NCBI RefSeq assembly: GCF_900188455.1
Contig: NZ_FZOL01000001.1
Span: 124,001 to 188,000, forward strand
DNA from: Pseudomonas japonica
GTDB lineage: Bacteria; Pseudomonadota; Gammaproteobacteria; Pseudomonadales; Pseudomonadaceae
DNA length: 64,000 nt
Direction: 5' to 3'
Part shown: positions 9,885 to 20,190 of the stretch, in pieces
Layout of the letters: every line of letters begins with the position of its first letter
Numbering within the stretch: the stretch's first letter is position 1
Notes under the pieces: generated by a model
Databases searched by the model: none
What the model was told of the DNA's origin: nothing
Seen by the model: the letters and a program-made list of their open reading frames with translations, nothing else
Program-made: the position numbers and the translations under genes

Positions 9885-10982
9885 ATGACTACCCATGTTT
9901 TCAAACCCGACATGCCGCCACCGGTGAAGACCGTCGGCGTCGTGGCCTGGCTGCGGGCCAACCTGTTCTCCAACTGGCTGAATACCCTGCTGACGCTGTT
10001 CGCCATCTACCTGGTCTGGCTGATCGTGCCGCCGCTGCTGCAATGGTCGATCTTCGACGCCAACTGGGTCGGCACCACCCGCGCCGACTGCACCAAGGAA
10101 GGCGCCTGCTGGGTGTTCATCCAGCAGCGCTTCGGCCAGTTCATGTATGGCTATTACCCCACCGAGCTGCGCTGGCGCGTCGACCTGACGGTCTGGCTGG
10201 CGGTGATCGGCGCGGCGCCGCTGTTCATCTCGCGCTTCCCGCGCAAGGCGATCTACGGCCTGTGCTTCCTCGTCGCCTACCCGATCATCGCCTACACCCT
10301 GCTGCACGGCGGGCATCTGGGCCTGACCACGGTATCGACCAGCCAGTGGGGCGGCCTGATGCTGACCCTGGTGATCGCCACCGTGGGCATCGTCGGTGCC
10401 TTGCCGCTGGGTATCCTGCTGGCCCTGGGCCGGCGTTCGCGCATGCCGGCGGTGAAGGTGGTCTGTGTGACCTTCATCGAGTTCTGGCGCGGCGTGCCGC
10501 TGATCACGGTGCTGTTCATGTCGTCGGTGATGCTGCCGCTGTTCCTGCCCGAAGGCATGAGCTTCGACAAGCTGCTGCGGGCCATGATCGGGGTGATCCT
10601 GTTCCAGTCGGCGTATATCGCCGAGGTGGTGCGCGGTGGTCTGCAGGCCATTCCCAAGGGCCAGTACGAAGCCGCTGCGGCCATGGGCCTGGGCTACTGG
10701 CGCTCGATGGGCCTGGTGATCCTGCCGCAAGCCCTGAAGCTGGTGATTCCCGGCATCGTCAACACCTTCATTGCCCTGTTCAAGGACACCAGCCTGGTGA
10801 TCATCATCGGCCTGTTCGACCTGCTCAACAGCGTCAAGCAGGCGGCTGCCGACCCCACCTGGCTGGGCATGGCGACCGAGGGCTATGTGTTCGCGGCCCT
10901 GGTGTTCTGGATTTTCTGTTTCGGTATGTCCCGCTACTCCATGCATCTGGAGCGCAAGCTGGACACAGGCCACAAGCGTTAG
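9885..10982 (+). CDS. aapM: General L-amino-acid ABC transporter permease AapM
   Basis: A 365-residue second permease of the AapJQMP importer. Several membrane segments are clear, beginning with [20 protein letters not shown] near residue 35. The EAA loop is [20 protein letters not shown] near residue 262, the contact site for the ATPase AapP. A GGAG ribosome-binding site precedes the ATG. The gene is 10 bases after aapQ and 11 before aapP, in the standard order of this operon. Confidence 0.93.
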   Translation: MTTHVFKPDMPPPVKTVGVVAWLRANLFSNWLNTLLTLFAIYLVWLIVPPLLQWSIFDANWVGTTRADCTKEGACWVFIQQRFGQFMYGYYPTELRWRVDLTVWLAVIGAAPLFISRFPRKAIYGLCFLVAYPIIAYTLLHGGHLGLTTVSTSQWGGLMLTLVIATVGIVGALPLGILLALGRRSRMPAVKVVCVTFIEFWRGVPLITVLFMSSVMLPLFLPEGMSFDKLLRAMIGVILFQSAYIAEVVRGGLQAIPKGQYEAAAAMGLGYWRSMGLVILPQALKLVIPGIVNTFIALFKDTSLVIIIGLFDLLNSVKQAAADPTWLGMATEGYVFAALVFWIFCFGMSRYSMHLERKLDTGHKR

Positions 10983-10993
10983 GAGTGTTTCGA

Positions 10994-11758
10994 ATGAGTG
11001 AAGCGATCAAGCAGTCTGTCGGCCCTGAAGGCATTATCCAGATGCAGGGCGTGAACAAGTGGTACGGCCAGTTCCACGTGCTCAAGGACATCAACCTCAA
11101 TGTGCGCCAGGGCGAGCGTATCGTTCTGTGCGGGCCGTCCGGTTCGGGCAAGTCCACCACCATCCGCTGCCTCAACCGTCTGGAAGAGCACCAGCAGGGC
11201 CGCATTGTTGTAGATGGCGTGGAACTGACCAACGATCTCAAGCAGATCGAGGCGATCCGCCGTGAAGTCGGCATGGTGTTCCAGCATTTCAACCTGTTCC
11301 CGCACCTGACCATCCTGCAGAACTGCACCCTGGCGCCGATGTGGGTACGCAAGATGCCCAAGCGCAAGGCCGAGGAAATCGCCATGCACTACCTGGAGCG
11401 CGTGCGCATTCCGGAGCAGGCGCACAAGTTCCCGGGGCAGTTGTCCGGCGGTCAGCAGCAGCGCGTGGCAATCGCCCGGGCGCTGTGCATGAAGCCGAAG
11501 ATCATGCTGTTCGACGAGCCGACCTCGGCACTCGACCCGGAAATGGTCAAGGAAGTACTGGACACCATGGTCAGCCTGGCCGAAGACGGCATGACCATGC
11601 TCTGCGTGACCCACGAAATGGGCTTCGCCCGGACCGTGGCGAACCGGGTGATCTTCATGGACAAGGGGGAAATCGTCGAACAGGCCGCGCCGGATGACTT
11701 CTTCGACCGGCCGCAGAACGAGCGGACCAAGTTGTTCCTGAGTCAGATCCTGCATTGA
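10994..11758 (+). CDS. aapP: General L-amino-acid ABC transporter ATPase AapP
   Basis: A 254-residue ABC ATPase of the GlnQ/HisP class. Walker A is GPSGSGKS (residues 47-54), the Q-loop lies in [12 protein letters not shown], the signature is LSGGQQQR, Walker B is [14 protein letters not shown], and the switch histidine is in VTHEMGF. The ATG at 10994 lies behind AGGAG; an overlapping longer frame begins inside aapM but its extra residues are out-of-frame permease sequence. It is the last gene of the operon, followed by a REP doublet at 11772. Confidence 0.95.
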   Translation: MSEAIKQSVGPEGIIQMQGVNKWYGQFHVLKDINLNVRQGERIVLCGPSGSGKSTTIRCLNRLEEHQQGRIVVDGVELTNDLKQIEAIRREVGMVFQHFNLFPHLTILQNCTLAPMWVRKMPKRKAEEIAMHYLERVRIPEQAHKFPGQLSGGQQQRVAIARALCMKPKIMLFDEPTSALDPEMVKEVLDTMVSLAEDGMTMLCVTHEMGFARTVANRVIFMDKGEIVEQAAPDDFFDRPQNERTKLFLSQILH

Positions 11759-11771
11759 TGCTGTAAGGACA

Positions 11772-11857
11772 GGCCTCATCGCGGGCAACGCCCGCTCCCA
11801 CAAGGTTCAGCGGCGCATGCGATCCTTGTGGGAGCGGGCGTTGCCCGCGATGAGGCC
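11772..11857. repeat. REP doublet between aapP and algW
   Basis: A perfect 34-bp inverted repeat (arms 11772-11805 and 11824-11857) with an 18-base loop. The arm contains GCGGGCAACGCCCGCTCCCA, the GGGAGCGGGC...GCGATGAGGCC type of Pseudomonas REP, distinct from the GTAGGAGC type found elsewhere in the window. It is centred between convergent aapP and algW, so it can end both transcripts. Confidence 0.87.
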
Positions 11858-11881
11858 ATCAGCAGCAATAAAGCTATTGAA

Positions 11882-13042
<1,161 letters not shown>

Positions 13043-13142
13043 TGAATGGATCCTGGGGAGTTGGCCCGAGCCGGTAATGCGGTGGGGAAGGGTGACCGCG
13101 CGCGATCATACTTCGGCAAGACCTGTGCAGGAACCGCTAAAT

Positions 13143-13172
13143 CATTCGACGTGTGACAGCGTCGGTCGAATG
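13143..13172. promoter_or_regulatory. Inverted repeat in the algW / nif3 divergent region
   Basis: Perfect 8-bp arms CATTCGAC (13143-13150) and GTCGAATG (13165-13172), 14 bases apart, with an alternative inner pairing CGACG/CGTCG. It lies about 100 bases upstream of both algW (minus) and the Nif3 gene (plus), in a 239-bp gap with no other gene. It may be a regulator site or a structured leader; the sequence alone does not say which. Confidence 0.4.
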
Positions 13173-13281
13173 CCCCCAGGTAGTTGCCGTCGGTTTCCCC
13201 AAAACAGTCGACGGCCCATAATGATGGCCATTATACGGGGCCTTGTGCCGCGCTGAACTGCTGAATTGAGGAGTCTTTTCC

Positions 13282-14040
13282 ATGGCTGTTGCCCTGACTA
13301 CCCTGGTCGAGGAAGCCGACCGCTATCTCGGTAGCGCGAAAATCCAGGACTACTGCCCCAACGGCCTGCAGGTCGAGGGCCGTCCGCAGGTGACCCGCAT
13401 CGTCAGCGGCGTGACGGCCAGCCAGGCGCTGCTGGACGCCGCGGTCGAGGCCGAAGCCGACCTGGTGCTGGTCCACCACGGCTATTTCTGGAAAGGCGAG
13501 AACCCGTGCATCACCGGCATGAAGCAGCGCCGCCTGAAAACCCTGCTGAAGCACGACATCAGCCTGCTGGCCTACCACCTGCCGCTGGACGTGCACCCGG
13601 AAGTCGGCAACAACGTGCAACTGGCGCGGCAACTGGATATCACCGTCGAGGGCCCGCTGGACCCTGACAATCCGCGGGTGGTGGGGCTGGTCGGGTCGCT
13701 GGCCGAACCACTGTCGGCGCGCGACTTCGCCCGTCGGGTCAATGAAGTGATGGGCCGCGAGCCCTTGCTGGTGGAAGGCGAGGCGGTCATTCGTCGGGTC
13801 GGCTGGTGCACCGGTGGTGGCCAGGGCTACATCGACCAGGCGATCGCCGCCGGCGTCGACCTGTTCATCAGCGGCGAAGCCTCCGAGCAGACCTTCCACA
13901 GCGCGCGGGAAAACGGCGTCAGCTTCATTGCCGCCGGGCACCACGCCACCGAGCGCTACGGTGTGCAGGCGCTGGGCGACTACCTGGCTCGCCGGTTTGC
14001 CCTCGAACACCTGTTCATCGACTGTCCGAACCCCGTGTGA
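13282..14040 (+). CDS. Nif3-like dinuclear metal-binding protein (YbgI family)
   Basis: A 252-residue protein of the Nif3/YbgI family, often named GTP cyclohydrolase 1 type 2 homolog although that activity is not established for most members. The metal-binding histidines appear as LVHHGYFWKG near residue 70 and GHHATERYG near residue 218, where an H and E complete the dinuclear site. DYCPNGLQVEGR near residue 25 is a family signature. The ATG follows a strong GAGGAG site. The cellular role is unknown; the position between algW and cysD is conserved. Confidence 0.88.
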   Translation: MAVALTTLVEEADRYLGSAKIQDYCPNGLQVEGRPQVTRIVSGVTASQALLDAAVEAEADLVLVHHGYFWKGENPCITGMKQRRLKTLLKHDISLLAYHLPLDVHPEVGNNVQLARQLDITVEGPLDPDNPRVVGLVGSLAEPLSARDFARRVNEVMGREPLLVEGEAVIRRVGWCTGGGQGYIDQAIAAGVDLFISGEASEQTFHSARENGVSFIAAGHHATERYGVQALGDYLARRFALEHLFIDCPNPV

Positions 14041-14181
14041 CAGCCCAAACACCCGGGCATATCCATAGATTGTTTCGTTCTAGGCCGCCTCCTAAATAGA
14101 AGCGGGCGCTGTGATAGAGTGGCCCGCTCGAACACGGCCCGCCTGGCCGTCCATAAAAGATCGTTTTTCCCGTGAGTAGCC

Positions 14182-15099
14182 ATGGTCGACAAACTGACGC
14201 ATTTGAAACAGTTGGAGGCGGAAAGCATCCACATCATTCGTGAGGTGGCCGCCGAGTTCGATAACCCGGTGATGCTGTACTCGATTGGCAAGGACTCGGC
14301 CGTGATGCTGCATCTGGCGCGCAAGGCCTTCTTCCCTGGCAAGCTGCCGTTTCCCGTGATGCATGTCGACACCCAGTGGAAATTCCAGGAGATGTACCGC
14401 TTCCGCGACAAGATGGTCGAGGAAATGGGGCTGGAGCTGATTACCCACGTCAACCCGGAAGGGGTGGCGCAGGGTATCAACCCGTTCACCCATGGCAGCT
14501 CCAAGCACACCGACATCATGAAGACCCAGGGCCTCAAGCAGGCGCTGGACAAGCACGGCTTCGACGCCGCCTTCGGTGGCGCGCGCCGCGACGAAGAGAA
14601 GTCGCGGGCCAAGGAGCGGGTCTACTCGTTCCGTGACAGCAAGCACCGCTGGGATCCGAAGAACCAGCGTCCGGAGCTGTGGAACATCTACAACGGCAAG
14701 GTCAACAAGGGCGAGTCGATCCGCGTCTTCCCGCTGTCGAACTGGACCGAGCTGGACATCTGGCAGTACATCTACCTCGAAGGCATCCCGATCGTGCCGC
14801 TGTACTTCGCCGCCGAGCGCGAAGTCATCGAGAAGAATGGCACCCTGATCATGATCGACGACGAGCGCATCCTCGAGCACCTCAGCGACGAGGAAAAGGC
14901 CCGCATCGTCAAGAAGAAGGTGCGTTTCCGTACCCTCGGCTGCTACCCGTTGACGGGTGCCGTCGAGTCGGAGGCCGAGACCCTGACGGACATCATTCAG
15001 GAAATGCTCCTGACCCGGACGTCCGAACGCCAGGGCCGTGTCATCGACCACGATGGCGCCGGTTCCATGGAAGACAAGAAACGCCAAGGCTACTTCTAA
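14182..15099 (+). CDS. cysD: Sulfate adenylyltransferase small subunit CysD
   Basis: CysD (305 residues) forms adenosine 5'-phosphosulfate from ATP and sulfate, driven by the GTPase CysN. The PP-loop appears as [14 protein letters not shown] near residue 33. The [17 protein letters not shown] segment near residue 130 and the C-terminal [20 protein letters not shown] are typical of CysD. It is 15 bases before cysNC and co-transcribed with it. The 141-bp gap upstream should hold the sulfur-regulated (CysB) promoter, but I could not pick out a convincing site. Confidence 0.96.
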   Translation: MVDKLTHLKQLEAESIHIIREVAAEFDNPVMLYSIGKDSAVMLHLARKAFFPGKLPFPVMHVDTQWKFQEMYRFRDKMVEEMGLELITHVNPEGVAQGINPFTHGSSKHTDIMKTQGLKQALDKHGFDAAFGGARRDEEKSRAKERVYSFRDSKHRWDPKNQRPELWNIYNGKVNKGESIRVFPLSNWTELDIWQYIYLEGIPIVPLYFAAEREVIEKNGTLIMIDDERILEHLSDEEKARIVKKKVRFRTLGCYPLTGAVESEAETLTDIIQEMLLTRTSERQGRVIDHDGAGSMEDKKRQGYF

Positions 15100-15114
15100 T
15101 TTCAGGGTTACTCC

Positions 15115-17016
15115 ATGTCGCACCAATCTGATCTGATCAGCGAGGACATCCTCGCCTACCTGGCCCAGCACGAGCGCAAGGAACTCCTGCGTTTCCTGAC
15201 CTGCGGCAACGTCGACGATGGCAAGAGCACCCTGATCGGGCGCCTGCTGCACGACTCGAAGATGATCTACGAGGACCACCTCGAGGCCATCACCCGCGAT
15301 TCGAAGAAAGTCGGCACCACCGGCGAGGAAGTCGACCTGGCGCTGCTGGTCGACGGCCTGCAGGCCGAGCGTGAGCAGGGCATCACCATCGATGTCGCCT
15401 ACCGCTACTTCTCCACCGCCAAGCGCAAGTTCATCATCGCCGACACCCCGGGCCACGAGCAGTACACCCGCAACATGGCCACCGGTGCGTCCACCTGCGA
15501 CCTGGCGATCATTCTCGTCGACGCCCGCTACGGCGTGCAGACCCAGACCCGCCGGCACAGCTACATCGCCTCGCTGCTGGGGATCAAGCACATCGTCGTC
15601 GCCGTCAACAAGATGGACCTGAAGAACTTCGACGAGCAGGTCTTCGAGTCGATCAAGGCCGACTACCTGAAGTTCGCCGAGGGCATCGACCTCAAGCCGA
15701 GCAGCCTGCACTTCGTGCCGATGTCGGCGCTCAAGGGCGACAACGTGGTCAACCGCAGCGAGCGTTCGCCGTGGTACACCGGCCCTGCGCTGATGGAAAT
15801 CCTCGAGACCGTCGAAGTCGCCGCCGACCGCAACTTCACCGACCTGCGTTTCCCGGTGCAGTACGTCAACCGTCCGAACCTGAACTTCCGCGGCTTCGCC
15901 GGCACCATCGCCAGCGGCCTGGTGCACAAGGGTGACGAGATCGTCGTGCTGCCGTCGGGCAAGAGCAGCCGGGTCAAGTCCATCGTCACCTACGAGGGCG
16001 AGCTGGAAAACGCCGGTCCCGGCCAGGCCGTGACCCTGACCATGGAAGACGAGATCGACATCTCCCGTGGCGACCTGCTGGTCCACGCCGACAACGTGCC
16101 GCCGGTGACCGACCAGTTCGACGCCATGCTCGTGTGGATGGCCGAAGAGCCGATGCTGCCGGGCAAGAAATACGACATCAAGCGCGCCACCAGCTATGTG
16201 CCGGGCTCGATCGCCAGCATCACCCACAAGGTCGATGTGAACACCCTGGAGCAGGGCGCCGCCAGCGCGCTGCAACTGAACGAGATTGGCCGGGTGAAAG
16301 TCGCCCTGGACGCCTCGATCGCCCTGGACGGTTACGACAGCAACCGCACCACCGGCGCCTTCATCGTCATCGACCGCCTGACCAACGGCACCGTTGGCGC
16401 CGGCATGATCATCGCGCCACCGGTTCTGCCGCACGGCAGCACCGGTCAGCATGGCAAGCAGGCCCACGTATCCACCGAGGAGCGTGCCCTGCGCTTCGGC
16501 CAGCAACCGGCCACCGTGCTGTTCAGCGGCCTGTCCGGCGCTGGCAAGAGCACCCTGGCCTATGCCGTCGAGCGCAAGCTGTTCGACATGGGCCGTGCGG
16601 TCTACGTCCTCGACGGCCAGAACCTGCGCCATGACCTGAACAAAGGCCTGCCGCAGGACCGTGCCGGTCGCACCGAGAACTGGCGCCGTGCCGCCCACGT
16701 GGCGCGCCAGTTCAACGAAGCCGGCATGCTCACCCTGGCCGCTTTCGTCGCCCCGGATGCCGAAGGCCGCGAGCAGGCCAGGGCGCTGATCGGCAAGGAG
16801 CGTCTGGTCACCGTTTACGTCCAGGCTTCGCCGCTGGCCTGCCGCGAGCGTGACCCGCAAGGCCTGTACGCCGCCGGTGGCGACAACATCCCGGGCGAAA
16901 GCTTCCCGTACGATGTGCCGCAGGATGCCGACCTGGTCATCGACACCCAGTCCACCAGCGTGGAAGAGGGTGTGAAGCTGGTCCTGGATGTGCTGCGTGA
17001 GCGTGGCGCTATCTAA
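15115..17016 (+). CDS. cysNC: Bifunctional sulfate adenylyltransferase subunit 1 / APS kinase CysNC
   Basis: A 633-residue fusion. Residues 1 to about 440 are CysN, an elongation-factor-like GTPase: [12 protein letters not shown] (G1), DTPGHEQY (G3) and NKMD (G4). Residues about 460-633 are APS kinase CysC: Walker A GLSGAGKS (472-479), [13 protein letters not shown] and [11 protein letters not shown]. Together with CysD it turns sulfate into PAPS. E. coli encodes the two activities separately; the fusion is usual in Pseudomonas. A strong terminator follows at 17038. Confidence 0.96.
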   Translation: MSHQSDLISEDILAYLAQHERKELLRFLTCGNVDDGKSTLIGRLLHDSKMIYEDHLEAITRDSKKVGTTGEEVDLALLVDGLQAEREQGITIDVAYRYFSTAKRKFIIADTPGHEQYTRNMATGASTCDLAIILVDARYGVQTQTRRHSYIASLLGIKHIVVAVNKMDLKNFDEQVFESIKADYLKFAEGIDLKPSSLHFVPMSALKGDNVVNRSERSPWYTGPALMEILETVEVAADRNFTDLRFPVQYVNRPNLNFRGFAGTIASGLVHKGDEIVVLPSGKSSRVKSIVTYEGELENAGPGQAVTLTMEDEIDISRGDLLVHADNVPPVTDQFDAMLVWMAEEPMLPGKKYDIKRATSYVPGSIASITHKVDVNTLEQGAASALQLNEIGRVKVALDASIALDGYDSNRTTGAFIVIDRLTNGTVGAGMIIAPPVLPHGSTGQHGKQAHVSTEERALRFGQQPATVLFSGLSGAGKSTLAYAVERKLFDMGRAVYVLDGQNLRHDLNKGLPQDRAGRTENWRRAAHVARQFNEAGMLTLAAFVAPDAEGREQARALIGKERLVTVYVQASPLACRERDPQGLYAAGGDNIPGESFPYDVPQDADLVIDTQSTSVEEGVKLVLDVLRERGAI

Positions 17017-17037
17017 GCGTCCGGGCTGACAGGAAAG

Positions 17038-17073
17038 AACCCGCGATGGTGAAGGCCATCGCGGGTTTTTTCT
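17038..17073 (+). terminator. Rho-independent terminator of cysD-cysNC
   Basis: A 12-bp stem, AACCCGCGATGG paired with CCATCGCGGGTT, with a 6-base loop and followed by a T-rich tail. It lies 21 bases after the cysNC stop and 16 bases from the stop of the convergent mdeR-like gene, so it may serve both. Confidence 0.92.
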
Positions 17074-17089
17074 TGTCCGAAGAGCGGGC

Positions 17090-17605
17090 TCAGATGTGCT
17101 TTTCCGACACCGGAATCACCCGTTTCTCTTTCACCGCCTTGTAGGAAAAACTCGAATAGATCTCCTTCACCCCTGGCAGCGATTGCAGGGTTTCCCGGGC
17201 GAATTCGCCGAAGGATTCCAGGTCGCGGGCCAGCACTTCGAGGAGAAAGTCGTAACGTCCTGAAATATTGTGGCAGGCGACGATCTCGGGAATCTCCATC
17301 AGGCGTCGCTCGAAGGCGCGCGCCATCTCCTTGGTGTGGGAGTCCATCATGATGCTGACGAAGGCAGTCACGCCGAAGCCAAGGGCCTTGGGCGAGAGGA
17401 TTGCCTGGTAGCCGGTGATGTAGCCGCTTTCCTCGAGCAGCTTGACCCGGCGCCAGCAGGGCGAGGTGGTCAGGGCGACACTGTCGGCCAGTTCGGAGAT
17501 GGTCAGCCGCGCGTTGTCCTGCAGGGCGCCGAGCAGGGCGCGGTCGGTGCGGTCGAGGGCGTTGGGCAAGATTTGCCCTGTCTTCAGCGGATCGTGGAAT
17601 TTCAT
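17090..17605 (-). CDS. mdeR: Lrp/AsnC-family regulator divergent from methionine gamma-lyase (MdeR-like)
   Basis: A 171-residue Lrp/AsnC regulator. The winged HTH is at about residues 18-75 (LDRTDRALLGALQDNARLT then TTSPCWRRVKLLEESG) and the ligand-binding RAM domain follows (GRYDFLLEVLARDLESFGEF near residue 118). It is transcribed away from the methionine gamma-lyase gene with 92 bases between the two starts. In P. putida an Lrp-like protein, MdeR, is divergent from mdeA and activates it, so the same role is inferred here. Methionine or a product is the likely effector. Confidence 0.82.
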   Translation of the reverse strand: MKFHDPLKTGQILPNALDRTDRALLGALQDNARLTISELADSVALTTSPCWRRVKLLEESGYITGYQAILSPKALGFGVTAFVSIMMDSHTKEMARAFERRLMEIPEIVACHNISGRYDFLLEVLARDLESFGEFARETLQSLPGVKEIYSSFSYKAVKEKRVIPVSEKHI

Positions 17606-17661
17606 GCTCGGAAAGCCCCGGAGTAGTGGTCACATTTGGAAAAATATTAGCTGATCGCTGG

Positions 17662-17673
17662 CATAAGCTTATG
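17662..17673. promoter_or_regulatory. Palindrome in the mdeR/mdeA intergenic region
   Basis: CATAAGCTTATG is a perfect 12-bp palindrome, 24 bases before the mdeA ATG and 56 bases from the mdeR start. The surrounding 17635-17675 is AT-rich and should contain both promoters. It is a candidate site for the Lrp-type regulator; binding is not shown by sequence alone. Confidence 0.45.
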
Positions 17674-17697
17674 GCAATCCAACAAGAGGGCATCGCC

Positions 17698-18894
17698 ATG
17701 AGCGGCTCCAGCAAGACCCAGGGATTCGCCACTCGTGCCATTCACCATGGCTACGATCCGCAGGCTCACGGAGGGGCACTGGTGCCGCCGATCTACCAGA
17801 CGGCCACGTTCGCCTTTCCTACCGTCGAATACGGTGCGGCCTGCTTTGCCGGCGAAGAGGCCGGACATTTCTACAGCCGAATTTCCAATCCCACGCTGGC
17901 GTTGCTGGAAAGCCGCATGGCTTCGCTGGAAGGCGGCGAGGCGGCCCTGGCCCTGGCCTCGGGCATGGGCGCCATCACCGCCACGCTGTGGACGCTGCTG
18001 CGCCCCGGTGATGAGGTGCTGCTCGGCAGCACGCTGTACGGTTGCACCTTCGCCTTCCTGCACCACGGCATCGGCGAATTCGGGGTCAAGCTCAAGCATG
18101 TCGACATGGCCGACCTCAAGGCGGTGGAGGCAGCGATTTCGCCAGCGACGCGGCTGATCTATTTCGAGTCGCCAGCCAACCCCAACATGCATCTGGCGGA
18201 TATCGCCGGGGTGGCGAAGATCGCGCGTCGGCACGGCGCGACGCTGGTGGTGGACAACACCTATTGCACGCCGTACCTGCAGCGGCCGCTGGAGCTGGGC
18301 GCGGATCTGGTGGTGCACTCGGCGACCAAGTATCTCAGCGGGCACGGCGATATCACCGCAGGGCTGGTGATCGGCGCCCGAGACCTGGTGGGGCGGATTC
18401 GTCTGGAAGGCTTGAAGGACATGACCGGTGCGGTGCTGTCTCCGCACGATGCCGCGTTGCTGATGCGCGGACTGAAGACCCTCAATCTGCGCATGGAGCG
18501 TCACTGCGCCAATGCCCAGGCGCTGGCGGAGTTCCTGAAGAAACAGGCGGAGGTCGAGGTGCTGCATTACCCGGGGTTGCCGTCGTTCCCGCAGTACGCC
18601 CTGGCGAAGAAACAGATGGCATTGCCGGGTGGCATGCTGGCGTTCGAGTTGAAGGGCGGGATCGCCGCGGGGCGGCGCTTCATGAACGCGCTGCAATTGT
18701 TCTCGCGGGCGGTGAGCCTGGGCGATGCCGAGTCCCTGGCACAGCATCCGGCGAGCATGACCCATTCCAGCTACACCCCGCAGGAGCGGGCGCGCTACGG
18801 GATCTCCGAAGGCCTGGTACGGCTCTCGGTGGGGCTCGAGGATATCGACGACCTGATCGCCGATGTTCGTCAGGCGCTCAAGGCCTGTGCCTGA
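17698..18894 (+). CDS. mdeA: L-methionine gamma-lyase
   Basis: A 398-residue PLP enzyme that breaks L-methionine into methanethiol, 2-oxobutyrate and ammonia. Y59, R61, Y114, C116 (STLYGC) and the PLP lysine K211 (SATK) fall at the same numbers as in the P. putida enzyme; C116 separates methionine gamma-lyases from most cystathionine lyases. The start is the ATG at 17698 with an AGAGGG site. The mdeB 2-oxoacid dehydrogenase gene that follows mdeA in P. putida is not present; a terminator follows directly. Cystathionine gamma-lyase is the main alternative and is less likely given C116. Confidence 0.9.
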   Translation: MSGSSKTQGFATRAIHHGYDPQAHGGALVPPIYQTATFAFPTVEYGAACFAGEEAGHFYSRISNPTLALLESRMASLEGGEAALALASGMGAITATLWTLLRPGDEVLLGSTLYGCTFAFLHHGIGEFGVKLKHVDMADLKAVEAAISPATRLIYFESPANPNMHLADIAGVAKIARRHGATLVVDNTYCTPYLQRPLELGADLVVHSATKYLSGHGDITAGLVIGARDLVGRIRLEGLKDMTGAVLSPHDAALLMRGLKTLNLRMERHCANAQALAEFLKKQAEVEVLHYPGLPSFPQYALAKKQMALPGGMLAFELKGGIAAGRRFMNALQLFSRAVSLGDAESLAQHPASMTHSSYTPQERARYGISEGLVRLSVGLEDIDDLIADVRQALKACA

Positions 18895-18909
18895 ACGATA
18901 AACGCCGGA

Positions 18910-18946
18910 AACGAAAAGGGGCGCCATGGAGGCGCCCCTTTTCGTT
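18910..18946. terminator. Bidirectional terminator between mdeA and yhcB
   Basis: A perfect 16-bp inverted repeat, AACGAAAAGGGGCGCC (18910-18925) and GGCGCCCCTTTTCGTT (18931-18946), with a 5-base loop. The arms carry A runs on one side and T runs on the other, so it should stop transcripts from both convergent genes. Confidence 0.88.
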
Positions 18947-18954
18947 GTTGCCAA

Positions 18955-19389
18955 TCAGCGTTTCAGGCCGTAGCTCTCGTCGAGCATGCCGGGCGTATTC
19001 GGCGTTTTCGGCGCGTAGTCGCGTGGCACTTCGGTGTCCCGTGGCGGGGTCAGGCGATCGCGCGGGCCTTGCGCCGCGTCGGAGTGCAGGGCGGCCAGCA
19101 GGCGCTGACGGGTCAGGTCGTCCAGGGCCAGGCGGTTGGCGCCATCGGCCAGATGATCCTGCACTTCCTGGTAGCTTTGCGTGAGCTTCTTGACCAGAGC
19201 CGCGGTGCTGTTGAAGTGGGTCACCACTTCGTTCTGGTAGCTGTCGAAGCGTTCTTGGATATCGTCCAGTTGCCGCTGGGTGCTGCTCGGCGCGGCGTTG
19301 GGCAGGAGGCGGGCAACCAGGAAACCAACGACGACACCCACTGCCAGGGCCAGGGTCGGCAACAACCAAACTAAGAGCGAGAGTTCCAC
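18955..19389 (-). CDS. zapG: ZapG/YhcB family inner-membrane protein (DUF1043)
   Basis: A 144-residue protein with one N-terminal membrane segment (about residues 5-28) and a cytoplasmic coiled coil (about residues 37-85), then a Pro-rich tail. YhcB/ZapG is a conserved gammaproteobacterial membrane protein linked to cell division and envelope growth. The start is GTG at 19389 behind AGGAAGGA. The gene usually lies close to algW/cys and trpS genes in pseudomonads. Confidence 0.88.
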   Translation of the reverse strand: MELSLLVWLLPTLALAVGVVVGFLVARLLPNAAPSSTQRQLDDIQERFDSYQNEVVTHFNSTAALVKKLTQSYQEVQDHLADGANRLALDDLTRQRLLAALHSDAAQGPRDRLTPPRDTEVPRDYAPKTPNTPGMLDESYGLKR

Positions 19390-19530
19390 GAGTCCTTCCT
19401 CTATAAACGGCTTTGCTTTACGTTAACGGCTCGGACCTGCGCTGTATACCGCGAAGCATCGCAAATATCTCAGAACAGAATCATTCAGCTAGACGAGTCG
19501 ACCCTTGCCGGGGTCACGGAGTTTAATTCC

Positions 19531-20166
19531 TTGCTTACCCGCGAAATCCCTGCATTCATCGACGGCCCGGTCGGTCAACTGGAAGCCCTCTATCAGGAAG
19601 TGCCCGATGCCCACGGCGTGGTGCTGATCTGTCACCCCAACCCGGTGCAGGGCGGGACCATGCTCAACAAGGTGGTGTCGACGTTGCAACGCACCGCGCG
19701 GGACGCCGGCCTGATCACTCTGCGCTTCAACTACCGCGGTGTTGGCGCCAGCGCCGGTAGTCACGACATGGGGACCGGCGAGGTTGACGATGCCCAGGCC
19801 GCCGCGGCCTGGCTGCGGGACAAGCATCCCGAACTGCCCCTGACCCTGCTCGGTTTCTCGTTCGGCGGTTTCGTCGCCGCGGCGCTCGGTGGCCGTCTCG
19901 AAAGCCAGGGTGTGACGTTGAAGCATCTGTTCATGGTCGCGCCGGCGGTCAGGCGTCTGAACGCCACCGAGGCCGCTCCGCGCAACGCGCCGCTGACCAT
20001 CATCCAGCCGGATGCCGACGAAGTGATCGAGCCGCAGACCGTCTATGACTGGTCCGCCGCACTGCCGCGCCCCCATGAGCTGTTGAAAGTGGCAGAATGC
20101 GGACACTTTTTTCATGGCAAGCTGACCGACCTCAAGGATCTGGTACTGCCGCGTCTTTCGAACTGA
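19531..20166 (+). CDS. Alpha/beta hydrolase, serine aminopeptidase-like
   Basis: A 211-residue small alpha/beta hydrolase without signal peptide. Features are the oxyanion-hole segment ICHPNPVQGGTMLNKV near residue 33, the nucleophile elbow GFSFGG near residue 108, a likely acid in QPDADEVIEP near residue 157, and the histidine in CGHFFHG near residue 193. The first codon appears to be TTG at 19531 with CGGAG about a dozen bases upstream, as no in-frame ATG fits. It lies 24 bases before trpS and may be co-transcribed. Substrate unknown. Confidence 0.8.
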   Translation: MLTREIPAFIDGPVGQLEALYQEVPDAHGVVLICHPNPVQGGTMLNKVVSTLQRTARDAGLITLRFNYRGVGASAGSHDMGTGEVDDAQAAAAWLRDKHPELPLTLLGFSFGGFVAAALGGRLESQGVTLKHLFMVAPAVRRLNATEAAPRNAPLTIIQPDADEVIEPQTVYDWSAALPRPHELLKVAECGHFFHGKLTDLKDLVLPRLSN

Positions 20167-20190
20167 GCCAAGCCTGATAAGCGATTACCC

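Noticed and set aside
14092..16860. A 922-residue minus-strand open frame opposite cysD and cysNC.
   Set aside because: Its Val/Leu/Gly/His/Asp-rich composition is that of a reverse frame of a GC-rich coding strand; cysD and cysNC are certain.
17659..17676. A possible sigma-54 promoter (TGGCATAAGC...) in front of mdeA.
   Set aside because: The -12 GC falls at the wrong distance from the -24 GG.
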